From assembly GCA_017651265.1 (NCBI GenBank), contig JAGCDO010000008.1, forward strand, positions 48,983-112,982: a stretch of 64,000 nucleotides of DNA, written 5' to 3'. This stretch comes from Prevotella sp. Its GTDB lineage: Bacteria; Bacteroidota; Bacteroidia; Bacteroidales; Bacteroidaceae. Shown here piece after piece: positions 27,219-34,797 of the stretch. A model generated the notes under the pieces. The model saw only the letters and a list, made by a program, of their open reading frames with translations. It searched no databases and was not told the origin of the DNA. Made by a program: the position numbers and the translations under genes. Every line of letters begins with the position of its first letter. The first letter of the stretch is position 1.

Positions 27219-27950
27219 TTATATAGTCCAATAATAATTAGTTTTAAAATAAATCTCATTTTTCCCATTGTATGTAAAAGAATAGCGTTCCCACATATCT
27301 ATCTTTTCTTTTCCAAAATAGCCATTATCTTTTACGTGGTATTTTACATCGTCTAAAAGATTATTATATACGAATTCCGAAATTCCTATATTATGGTTAG
27401 ATTCGCAATTATCGCTAATCTTAGTGGATTTATTTACAGCATTACCGATCCATATTAAATCTTTGGTCTCATCAGTACCACCGACACCTACTTTTGTTGC
27501 TAGAATCTTCCCATCATCAATGCCAATGCCAAAATCTATATCAGTATAATTTTTCAAATTGTCATTTAGCAAAGTTTTAATAGCATATTTCATTTGCATT
27601 GCAGCTTTGACGGCGTTTGACAACGATTGTTTTGTTGTTCCTTGATAAAATACTAACAAACTATCGCCATTAAAGCTACGTATTTCACCTCCTGTAGCTT
27701 TTGCAATCTTGACAATGGCGTGATAGTATAGCATGTGTATCTTTGCCACAACTCTTTTCCTGTGTGTATTCAAAATAGCAGTTGACCCTCTCATGTCTAT
27801 ATATAGAACAGTAGCCTCAAACTCTAATCCTTTGCAACCAAAAGTGAGTTTGCTGTTAGAAATAGTTGGCACGTACGAAACTTCCTCAACTTGAAAAGTT
27901 TCAGATTCTATTTCTTTTGCTTTTTTAATTATGTCTTCTTTCAATGTCAT
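27219..27950 (-). CDS. Class III nucleotidyl cyclase (Pycsar PycC-like), effector-proximal
   Basis: 243 aa. The two metal aspartates are present: YIDMRGSTAIL (about residue 52) and SFNGDSLLVFY (about residue 96). IWIGNAVNKSTKIS holds the conserved Asn, while the usual transition-state Arg is Lys. The 'IDMRGST' form is that seen in Pycsar cyclases, which make cCMP or cUMP. No receiver, HAMP or membrane part. It lies 5 nt from a second cyclase and 9 nt from the effector gene. The product base cannot be deduced here. Confidence 0.8.
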   Translation of the reverse strand: MTLKEDIIKKAKEIESETFQVEEVSYVPTISNSKLTFGCKGLEFEATVLYIDMRGSTAILNTHRKRVVAKIHMLYYHAIVKIAKATGGEIRSFNGDSLLVFYQGTTKQSLSNAVKAAMQMKYAIKTLLNDNLKNYTDIDFGIGIDDGKILATKVGVGGTDETKDLIWIGNAVNKSTKISDNCESNHNIGISEFVYNNLLDDVKYHVKDNGYFGKEKIDMWERYSFTYNGKNEIYFKTNYYWTI

Positions 27951-27955
27951 GTTTA

Positions 27956-28702
27956 TTAATTTGAGTTATCTTTTAACCAGTTGTCAATAACTGTTAATAT
28001 TATGTTTCCTGTGTAAAAATCGTCAGAAAGATGTGGTTTTCTTAGCATTTCTTGATAAGGGATACCATAAGTTCCACATTTGCCATACAAATCATCGTAA
28101 ACTTCATTAGAGACAACGATTACTTCATTTCCATTTTTATTTGCAATATTGCACAAATTAGAAGCCTGATTAACAACATCGCCCATCCACACTACATCAT
28201 TTAAACCACTACCCTTAAAGCCAGCTTGAATCATTAGCGCTTTTCCACTTGCGAGACCGATGCCTATTTTGATAGGCGACCATCCTTTTTGTTCTAGTTT
28301 GTGATTTAATATTTGAACAACGCCATTAATAGTATATGCGGCTTGAAAAGGTTGCATAACATCGTCTTTGGTGTTGTGACTAAAAATACCACTAACACAG
28401 TCACCGACAATATTAATCTCTTTGCAATTGCTGAAATCCTGCATAATTGCTGTTAATTCAGAAATGTAGCTTCTATAAATTCTGGCAAGCACTCTTTTTT
28501 GATGTTGTTCTGGTAATTTTGATGAAGACCGAATGTCAACAAATATGGCATAACAATCCACATAAAAACCATTGGAATATGTAAGTCTATTCCTTGCTGG
28601 AATATCTTCACATTCTTGATAATCATTGTGGTTATTCAAATAGTCATCAATTCTACTGATGCTATCTAAATAATTGTAATCAAATTCACTTTTTACTTCC
28701 AT
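27956..28702 (-). CDS. Second class III nucleotidyl cyclase (Pycsar-like)
   Basis: 248 aa. Metal aspartates are in FVDIRSSSKLPEQH and INIVGDCVSGIF. MGDVVNQASNL has the conserved Asn, but the transition-state Arg position is Asn, which differs from its neighbour. It shares only moderate identity with the 27219-27950 protein, so it is not a recent tandem duplicate. It starts 4 nt after hsdS. Since class III cyclases work as dimers with composite sites, a heterodimer with its neighbour is possible; alternatively it serves a lost effector. Confidence 0.78.
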   Translation of the reverse strand: MEVKSEFDYNYLDSISRIDDYLNNHNDYQECEDIPARNRLTYSNGFYVDCYAIFVDIRSSSKLPEQHQKRVLARIYRSYISELTAIMQDFSNCKEINIVGDCVSGIFSHNTKDDVMQPFQAAYTINGVVQILNHKLEQKGWSPIKIGIGLASGKALMIQAGFKGSGLNDVVWMGDVVNQASNLCNIANKNGNEVIVVSNEVYDDLYGKCGTYGIPYQEMLRKPHLSDDFYTGNIILTVIDNWLKDNSN

Positions 28703-28706
28703 AATT

Positions 28707-29903
28707 CTATAATATCCTCCTTTTACCTGTTAATAATACCTGCATCAGCCCCTTTTTCTGCGCCTGCATGGCCGCCAGTTTTTGTTTTTGTATCTCGATT
28801 TCTTTGTCAGCATTAACCAATACCGACGCAATAGCGTTTTGTTCTTCGATTGATGGAATTGTAATTCTCATATTCAAAACTTCTATTTTTGAAATATTAA
28901 ACCTTGTAGACCCTTGAGCACTTTTGTACATTTCTTTTCTGAAGTCATCGCCACGGAAAAGATATGATGCATATACAGGAACTATAGATTTAAAATCATT
29001 CAATCTATACCCAAAGCAAAAGCTATTCAAATACGTATTTTGAACTTCATTTAGTAACACAGAAGTCATACCTACTTCATCAGGGGTTTCTGAAGAAACA
29101 GTAAAGAAAACATCTCCATATTGTACTTGCTCTTGCTTTTCAGATGGCAGAATTCGAACTTGACCTAGGTTGTCAATGTCAATTTTCCCATTTGAAAACA
29201 CATTCATATATGTGATAAACAGAGCGTTTCCGTTTTCAAAATCTTCTTTGTTTTTATTTACCAAACCTCCATATGCGGTACCTGCATCCCCCAACCTCAC
29301 TTCCTTCCACTCTCCACCAAACACTTTCAGACGTTTCTTCCCCGTGAGCAGTTGCTGCATCAATGCGCGTTTGCGCAATTTGAGTTTTTCAATCAATTCT
29401 GATTGCTTCTCTATGGCTGAATCCCATAATTCTAAAACTTTAACAATACAACCTTGCTCTTCTATTGGTGGAATAGCAATCTTTGAAACATGAACATCAT
29501 TCCTGTTTAATGTCGGTACACCAGAGCCTGAGGAAAATTTAGATAACCCTATATACTTATATACATAATAAACATACTTAGGGTTATTACCTTTAAAATC
29601 AGTTACCCATAAAGATGTATTATGAGGCCAATAGTCTGATTCCACATAAGTCACTTTGCCAATAGTTCCAGAGCGTCCTGTGACTACTCCTGGTCCTTTT
29701 GCTTTATACTCAATATGAAAGTTAAGTATCCCATTTGAGTATACTACAGGATATGCGCCTTTTACTATCTTTTCAGTAGGAAGGTCGAATCCTCTTTGCA
29801 ATGGGGCAAAGTCAAGAATTCTCTTCACTTCCCATTCCTTTGGAATGATGCCGAGTGGAGAGTCCTTATAGCCTTGTGGTACATGTTTACTTTTATCCGT
29901 CAT
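28707..29903 (-). CDS. hsdS: Type I restriction enzyme specificity subunit
   Basis: About 398 aa. Two target-recognition domains, each followed by a conserved helix: IEEQGCIVKVLELWDSAIEK ... LMQQLLTGKKRL, and IEEQNAIASVLVNADKEIEI ... LMQVLLTGKRR. This defines a full-length, bipartite HsdS. I chose ATG 29903 (MTDKSKHVPQG) because it makes a classical ATGA overlap with the upstream 77-aa gene. It sets the recognition site for HsdM and HsdR. Confidence 0.92.
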   Translation of the reverse strand: MTDKSKHVPQGYKDSPLGIIPKEWEVKRILDFAPLQRGFDLPTEKIVKGAYPVVYSNGILNFHIEYKAKGPGVVTGRSGTIGKVTYVESDYWPHNTSLWVTDFKGNNPKYVYYVYKYIGLSKFSSGSGVPTLNRNDVHVSKIAIPPIEEQGCIVKVLELWDSAIEKQSELIEKLKLRKRALMQQLLTGKKRLKVFGGEWKEVRLGDAGTAYGGLVNKNKEDFENGNALFITYMNVFSNGKIDIDNLGQVRILPSEKQEQVQYGDVFFTVSSETPDEVGMTSVLLNEVQNTYLNSFCFGYRLNDFKSIVPVYASYLFRGDDFRKEMYKSAQGSTRFNISKIEVLNMRITIPSIEEQNAIASVLVNADKEIEIQKQKLAAMQAQKKGLMQVLLTGKRRIL

Positions 29904-30133
29904 CTGTTGTAATATTGTTGTAGGAACGCCTGTATAGCCTGCTGTTGTCTCTGTTGTGCTTCTATCCATTCAGTCAAGAAACGCTGAAAATGATCAGCAG
30001 CCTCATGTTGGTCTATAGCATTACACATCTGTTCCGCTGTTTGCGGAGGGAAGTTGTTCCTAATAATAGACTTACCTATCTCATTAGAGATTTTATTGCC
30101 TACTATATTATATAAATCTTGTATTGTAATCAT
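29900..30133 (-). CDS. Small hypothetical protein (77 aa) between fic and hsdS
   Basis: 77 aa, helical and glutamine-rich at its end (EAQQRQQQAIQAFLQQYYNR). It overlaps both neighbours by 4 nt (ATGA with fic at 30130-30133 and with hsdS at 29900-29903), which strongly argues that it is translated. I do not recognise a family. By position it could be a partner or antitoxin of the Fic protein or an accessory subunit of the restriction complex; that is inference. Confidence 0.75.
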   Translation of the reverse strand: MITIQDLYNIVGNKISNEIGKSIIRNNFPPQTAEQMCNAIDQHEAADHFQRFLTEWIEAQQRQQQAIQAFLQQYYNR

Positions 30134-31506
30134 ATTTCTGTTGCTTTTTGGATTGTTGTTAAAACATAATTCTTAATATCTTTGATAAAGTTGTCGAGTT
30201 GAGAAAGAGTAGGATAAGTCCCATATCTATATGTAGTACCATTAAATGTATAGTGTTGTAAGTCAAAAAATACACTTGCCTTTAAACGAATAGGGATGTC
30301 TTTCATTTTATAAATAGACTTAACACCCTGTAAATTGATATGTAACATGATTGATTGAGCATCTTTTAATATTTCCATATTTTTTTCTGGCATTTCAGAA
30401 CTCAAGTCTTCTTTGCTATTAAGTTTGAAGAATCCTGTTCCGTTAATCTGATCCCGATCTTTTGTCATGAAATAATGGATGGTCAGCGTATTATAAAAGG
30501 CAATAGCAGGATTTAACGCATTAATTATTCTATCCGTCAACTGCCTATGGAACTTATTAAACACATCTATTTTATCTTGAGGAGTTACGATATGAGCATC
30601 TTGAGGTATTTCTTTCTTAGCATTTCGTTCGATGATTCTCAATTGCTTCTCAAAATCATCCTCTTCTTCAATGCTTTCGCCTTTTGCAGCCTTGATAGAA
30701 ATAGTTAAAGCTCTTTCTAGGCAATTTGACATATATTCAACAAAAGGTGCAATCTGCTCTAACGAAGCATGTGCTCCATCTGCAGGTATTCTTCCAACAA
30801 CCATATCACAACGATTAAGTGCAACAAGATAATTAGTCTTGTCTGCACTTTTTACTACGATCATTGGGTATCCGTGACGATGTAAAATGTAGTTGACAAT
30901 TAATCTTGATACACGTCCATTTCCATCTTCGAAAGGATGAATACGAATATATCTATAATGAAATAGCGTAGCTATTTCTATCGGGCTCATTAGGCCCTTT
31001 TGATCTTCTTCATTGTACCATTGAACTAAATCTGTCATTAAGGCAGGGGTTTCTTCTGGTGATGCATATTCAAAAATCTCCCCTGTAACAGTTTTGACAG
31101 AGTTGGGACGTGTCTTGTAGATACCTGCATGTACAGTATATGTGCGTACAGATCCATCAGGATAAACTCGCTGCTCTTCATAATCTTCTCTTAATAAAGT
31201 ATGATGAAGTTCACGAATGAACGATTCTGTTAAAGGTCTATCTTTGTCTTCTGCTTCCAATCGTATCATTTTTAAACCAACATTAGAGGCTTTCATTTCT
31301 TCCAAGTCCTTCATGTTGGCATTGTCCACAACTTGGCCAAACATCAGAAGGAATTCTGTCTGCCCATAAGTAAGAGTGTTACCCTCAATGTGATTAGAGT
31401 TATAGTTAAACTCTAACATGAATTTTTGATCTAGCCTTCTTTGATCACTTTCTTTAAGTGGCTGAAGAGATTGCCACTCCTTGAATAACTCATCAATCTT
31501 TTTCAT
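30130..31506 (-). CDS. Fic family protein (class II, N-terminal inhibitory motif)
   Basis: About 458 aa. The catalytic Fic motif is complete: HPFEDGNGRVSR (HPFxDGNGRxxR). An inhibitory-helix motif SNHIEGN ((S/T)xxxE(G/N)) lies upstream near residue 47, as in self-inhibited class II Fic proteins. Fic enzymes usually transfer AMP to protein targets. I chose ATG 31506 (MKKIDEL); the frame further upstream opens with TTG. It is embedded in the hsd operon between hsdM and hsdS, a position seen for Fic genes in other type I loci. Target unknown. Confidence 0.88.
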   Translation of the reverse strand: MKKIDELFKEWQSLQPLKESDQRRLDQKFMLEFNYNSNHIEGNTLTYGQTEFLLMFGQVVDNANMKDLEEMKASNVGLKMIRLEAEDKDRPLTESFIRELHHTLLREDYEEQRVYPDGSVRTYTVHAGIYKTRPNSVKTVTGEIFEYASPEETPALMTDLVQWYNEEDQKGLMSPIEIATLFHYRYIRIHPFEDGNGRVSRLIVNYILHRHGYPMIVVKSADKTNYLVALNRCDMVVGRIPADGAHASLEQIAPFVEYMSNCLERALTISIKAAKGESIEEEDDFEKQLRIIERNAKKEIPQDAHIVTPQDKIDVFNKFHRQLTDRIINALNPAIAFYNTLTIHYFMTKDRDQINGTGFFKLNSKEDLSSEMPEKNMEILKDAQSIMLHINLQGVKSIYKMKDIPIRLKASVFFDLQHYTFNGTTYRYGTYPTLSQLDNFIKDIKNYVLTTIQKATEI

Positions 31507-31538
31507 ATCTTGTTGTTCTTTAATTTCTACCAATCAAT

Positions 31539-31566
31539 ACCATTTCGTGGACATCCACGAAATGGT
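31539..31566. promoter_or_regulatory. Perfect intercistronic hairpin between hsdM and fic
   Basis: 12-bp perfect arms ACCATTTCGTGG (31539-31550) and CCACGAAATGGT (31555-31566) with a 4-nt loop fill the hsdM-fic gap. No T-run follows on either strand, so mRNA processing, stability or a protein-binding site is more likely than termination. Confidence 0.6.
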
Positions 31567-31569
31567 TGT

Positions 31570-33099
31570 CTAATATCCTAATTGCTTTAAATACTCTTTC
31601 ATTTTGGCCTGCACCTCTGCCAATTCTGTCTCTAACTGCTCTATTTCTTTCTGAACAGCAGGGATGTCGATTTCTGCCTCTTCCTCGTAGGTATCAACAT
31701 AACGAGGGATGTTGAGATTGAAATCATTCTCGTGAATATCATCAGGAGTAGCGACAAAGGCATACTTGTCTTCGGCTACACCTGGAGCGAATTCGCCATC
31801 GACAAACTTTTGATAGGTCGTTACGATATGTTCAATGTCTTTTTCACGAAGTTTGTTCTGATTCTTGCCGTTCTCGTACTCTCGACTGGCATCAACAAAC
31901 AATACGTTTTCTGAGTTGCGACCTTTACGAAAAATAGCAATAGCTGCAGGAATGCCTGTACCATAGAAAAGGTTGGCAGGTAAGCCAATGACAGCCTCCA
32001 ACGTATGTTCATTCTCAAGGATATACTGACGAATCTTTCCTTCACTGCCTCCACGAAAGAGAACACCATGAGGAATAATGACACCAACCTTGCCACCATT
32101 ATCGTCAGCCACTTCCAGCATGTGACTGATAAAGGCCCAGTCACCCTTGCTCTTTGGTGGAATGCCACGCCAGAAACGGTTGTATGGGTCGCTGGCTGCT
32201 TCCTCTGCTCCCCACTTGTCGAGAGAGAATGGGGGATTGGCAACTACTGTATCGAACTTCATCAGTTTGTCGTTGACCTTCAACTTGGGATTGCGTAGCG
32301 TATCGCCCCATCTGATGACAGCATTGTCAAAGCCATGCAGGAACATATTCATCATCGCCAAAGCCCACGTACTACCATTGACTTCCTGGCCATAGAGCGA
32401 GAAGTTGTTGTTTCCCACTTCCTTTCCTGCCTTAATCAGTAAAGAGCCAGAACCACAAGTGACATCACAGATGCGAGCACCAGGCTTACTCTTAGTGAGT
32501 TTGGCGAGTAGGGTGGAGACTTCTGCTGGTGTAAAGAAGTCACCAGCTTTCTTACCTGCCTCTCCAGCAAAGGTAGAAACAAGATACATGTAGGCATCAC
32601 CAATGATGTCGTTGTTCTCTAAATGCGACTCATCCAAATCCAAATCGCGGAAATCTTGTAACAAATTCTTTAGACGGGCATTCTTTTCTTTGGGCTCACC
32701 CAAGTTGGCACTATTAAAGCTTATATTGCGGAAAATACTGCTACCGTCTTCGCTGCTCATCTTCTCGCGGTTGACATCTTCAAGATCGGCTAAAGCCTCG
32801 TCTATCAGTTCGCCAATATTCGTGGCATTCCTGTTGTCGTAAAGGAAGTCAAACGAACTTCTTTGGGGTACAACAAATCGTTCATGACGCATGGCTCGCT
32901 CAGAACGTTCCTTATCACTATTATATTTAATAAGGTATTCGTTCAGTTTAGACTTATAGACGTCACTCACATATTTCAGGAAAAGCATGGTGAGGATGTA
33001 ATCCTTGTATTGACTCGGATCAATCACACCACGGAAAGTGTCGCAGGCTTTCCAGACAGTGCGGTTAATGTCTTCTTGGGTTATCTTCTTAATATCCAT
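31570..33099 (-). CDS. hsdM: Type I restriction enzyme methyltransferase subunit
   Basis: 509 aa. SAM motif I is ICDVTCGSGSLLIKAG near residue 210 and catalytic motif IV is VVANPPFSLDKWG near 287, both complete; GDFFTPAEVSTLLAKL precedes motif I as in HsdM. N-terminal helical HsdM_N domain (WKACDTFRGVIDPSQYKDYI). It methylates adenines at the HsdS-defined site. It lies between the half-length S gene (5-nt gap) and fic. Confidence 0.95.
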   Translation of the reverse strand: MDIKKITQEDINRTVWKACDTFRGVIDPSQYKDYILTMLFLKYVSDVYKSKLNEYLIKYNSDKERSERAMRHERFVVPQRSSFDFLYDNRNATNIGELIDEALADLEDVNREKMSSEDGSSIFRNISFNSANLGEPKEKNARLKNLLQDFRDLDLDESHLENNDIIGDAYMYLVSTFAGEAGKKAGDFFTPAEVSTLLAKLTKSKPGARICDVTCGSGSLLIKAGKEVGNNNFSLYGQEVNGSTWALAMMNMFLHGFDNAVIRWGDTLRNPKLKVNDKLMKFDTVVANPPFSLDKWGAEEAASDPYNRFWRGIPPKSKGDWAFISHMLEVADDNGGKVGVIIPHGVLFRGGSEGKIRQYILENEHTLEAVIGLPANLFYGTGIPAAIAIFRKGRNSENVLFVDASREYENGKNQNKLREKDIEHIVTTYQKFVDGEFAPGVAEDKYAFVATPDDIHENDFNLNIPRYVDTYEEEAEIDIPAVQKEIEQLETELAEVQAKMKEYLKQLGY

Positions 33100-33104
33100 A
33101 TCTG

Positions 33105-33686
33105 TTATTTTTTTAATTCGTTAATAAGTATCTGGTTTGTGATTTGCATCCGCTTTTTTGCAATCGCTTCCAAAATCTCTTTTTCCCGCTTCTGCAAAAA
33201 AGAAAGTTCCACTATTCGTCGCTGAGTCTCATGATCGGGAATGATGATTTCCAAATTCTCTAATGTCGGTTTGTGTATGAGAGGTGTTCCCGTTCCTGCT
33301 TGTTCTGTCTTGACGGCAGCGACTACACTGGGATGATTCAGATACCAACATAAGTATTTTGGGCTTATAATGTTTGAACGAAGTCTAATAGAATATAAGG
33401 TGGTAGAGGGGACTGCGGGAATTTTAAGTTCGAAAACTTTGCATAAATAAGTTGTTCCTTTACCAGCAAATAGCAGATCGCCATTCCTAAGCAAATAGTT
33501 GTCAAGCTTGGGGGTGTATTCAATACGGGTGGCTGTTGTCTCTGGCGAGGACATCAATAGGTCTTTTACCTGCAAGCAGAAAACCTTACCCGCCGGCGAC
33601 CCTTTTAAATATATGCCAGAGGATAATTCTGCAATTTCATGCAGCTTAACTTTTTTCTTAGTATTTTTGTTACTAATAGTAATCAT
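33105..33686 (-). CDS. Half-length HsdS-like protein (single target-recognition domain)
   Basis: About 193 aa. One recognition domain (LHEIAELSSGIYLKG ... LENLEIIIPDHETQRRIVEL) plus one conserved helix (LQKREKEILEAIAKKRMQIT). A full HsdS has two such halves; this has one. It could dimerise to form a second specificity or act as a decoy or regulator. First gene of the 11-kb operon. ATG 33686 is preferred to 33713. The TATATTTG box at 33691-33698 is only 5 nt away, so either the mRNA is almost leaderless or the real promoter is elsewhere. Confidence 0.75.
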   Translation of the reverse strand: MITISNKNTKKKVKLHEIAELSSGIYLKGSPAGKVFCLQVKDLLMSSPETTATRIEYTPKLDNYLLRNGDLLFAGKGTTYLCKVFELKIPAVPSTTLYSIRLRSNIISPKYLCWYLNHPSVVAAVKTEQAGTGTPLIHKPTLENLEIIIPDHETQRRIVELSFLQKREKEILEAIAKKRMQITNQILINELKK

Positions 33687-33690
33687 AATG

Positions 33691-33718
33691 CAAATATAGT
33701 GATTTTGATTCAAATCAC
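33691..33718 (-). promoter_or_regulatory. Putative promoter with palindromic operator at head of the hsd operon
   Basis: TATATTTG (minus; 33691-33698) directly adjoins GTGATTTTGATTCAAATCAC (33699-33718), a palindrome with 7-bp perfect arms GTGATTT/AAATCAC. A site for a repressor of the operon is plausible; not proven. Confidence 0.45.
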
Positions 33719-33922
33719 CAAATAATTATCAATTATTTTTTAGTAAAAGGATTACTTTTGATTTAAATGGGCGTAAAACCTATCAATTTGGGCAATTACT
33801 ATAGCAACTGCTGGTTTTTACTCGGTAGTTTGTCATGAATGCGCCAGAGGTAACCCATTCTCTTCCTGTAGAAGAAAACCCTCAGATTAAGATTGCTGAG
33901 TTTTATTATAGAAGGAATAACC

Positions 33923-34362
33923 TCTTAAGTATTCCGCTCATATTCCTCCGCCAATTCGTGTAATCACATGATTTCCAGAACAATCGAGGCGGAGGAATTT
34001 CATGAGAGTATGTAGTGGAGAGGGGTGGGGGAAGAAGATGGTGGCTATTTGGTATTAAGAAGGTGGTTTGTTGAGTAAGACAAGGTGGCTAGGGGAGGGT
34101 AAAAGGGCATCTAACTAATCTGCGACTTAAGTCGGAAGATAATAGAACTGGAGTCGGAAGATGCTGCTACTTAAGTCGCAGGTTGTTAGAACTGAAGTGG
34201 CAGATTAGAAAGGTGGTGTCTTTCTTGGCGATGGAAGGGTGGTTATTGTTGGTTAGAACGCAGGAAAAATCTTTATTTTTTTCAGTGGCTTTTTCAGGGT
34301 GTAACTATTGCAATAGGATGCGTTTTGTATTAACTTTGCATTAGAATTAAATCGTTAATACA
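33923..34362. repeat. Second copy of the VirE/HU unit: left part and leader
   Basis: Gene-free. Holds the ATTCCTCCGCC hairpin (33942-33952 / 33988-33998), the TAATCTGC...GCAGATTA inverted repeat (34116 to 34207) and about 270 bp nearly identical to 15780-16053, including the TAACTTTG -7 box before ATG 34363. 33719-33922 shows no recognisable feature. Confidence 0.85.
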
Positions 34363-34550
34363 ATGGGAATAATAGACTATTTATCTAAATTAGTATGGGA
34401 ACACTTAGAGAGTGAGATGGACAGGATGAAGGTGTCCACCATGAAGTCTGTAACCAAAGACCGCTATGCGGAACGTCAGAAATCAATGCTGCGACCTGTG
34501 CATGATATGGCGCAGTTCGTGACGAAAAATTTCGACTTTCGCCATAATGT
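34363..34550 (+). pseudogene. Truncated VirE-like gene (5' 63 codons)
   Basis: Identical except for a few bases to codons 1-63 of the 16054-17316 gene, up to DFRHNV. The frame then runs into the antisense of the HU-like gene and stops at 34629. The NTPase core is missing. The junction is at about 34548-34552; relative to the intact copy about 1.72 kb (about 16239-17960) is deleted. Confidence 0.9.
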
Positions 34551-34642
34551 CCTTCTGGTGTGTGCCGTACCTGATAGATGGTGTTCCCGTCGTTGTTGGG
34601 CTGAGGGTTGGGATAAATGCCGTATTTGATTCTGTCTGCCAT
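34551..34642 (-). pseudogene. Truncated HU-like gene (5' ~30 codons)
   Basis: Codons 1-30 of the HU-like gene at 17393-18052 (MADRIKYGIYPNPQPNNDGN ...), with the same CAAAGGTA box upstream (34660-34667). Beyond codon 30 it reads into antisense VirE sequence. Inactive as an HU protein. Confidence 0.88.
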
Positions 34643-34667
34643 AGTTGTGATTTATTGTGCAAAGGTA

Positions 34668-34740
34668 CGGATAAGTGAGCGAAAAACCAAATTTATTTGG
34701 ATTTTTCCGAGCGGGAGTACCTTCGGCGAAGCCAAAGTTA
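34668..34740. repeat. REP-like insert next to the HU remnant
   Basis: About 75 bp absent from copy 1. It contains CCAAATTTATTTGG (a 14-bp near palindrome) and a CCGAGCGGGAGTACC...GGCGAAGCC segment. A related string (AGCGAAGCGGCAAAGCCGAGCGG) is inserted at 39933-39955. Confidence 0.6.
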
Positions 34741-34746
34741 CAAAAA

Positions 34747-34777
34747 AATCCGCATAAACAAGCAGTCTATGCGGATT
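34747..34777 (-). terminator. Terminator after dnaK
   Basis: Arms AATCCGCATA (34747-34756) and TATGCGGATT (34768-34777), then T7 on the minus strand, 21 nt past the dnaK stop. Sister of 18086-18116. Confidence 0.85.
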
Positions 34778-34797
34778 CTTTTATCTATTTTTTATAA

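Noticed and set aside
28707-33686. Invertible hsdS shufflon
   Set aside because: No inverted repeat shared by the half-S and full-S genes is visible and no tyrosine recombinase gene lies nearby.
34363-34642. Two facing ORFs as real new genes
   Set aside because: Both are fusions of a 5' fragment with the antisense of the other gene; best explained by a deletion.
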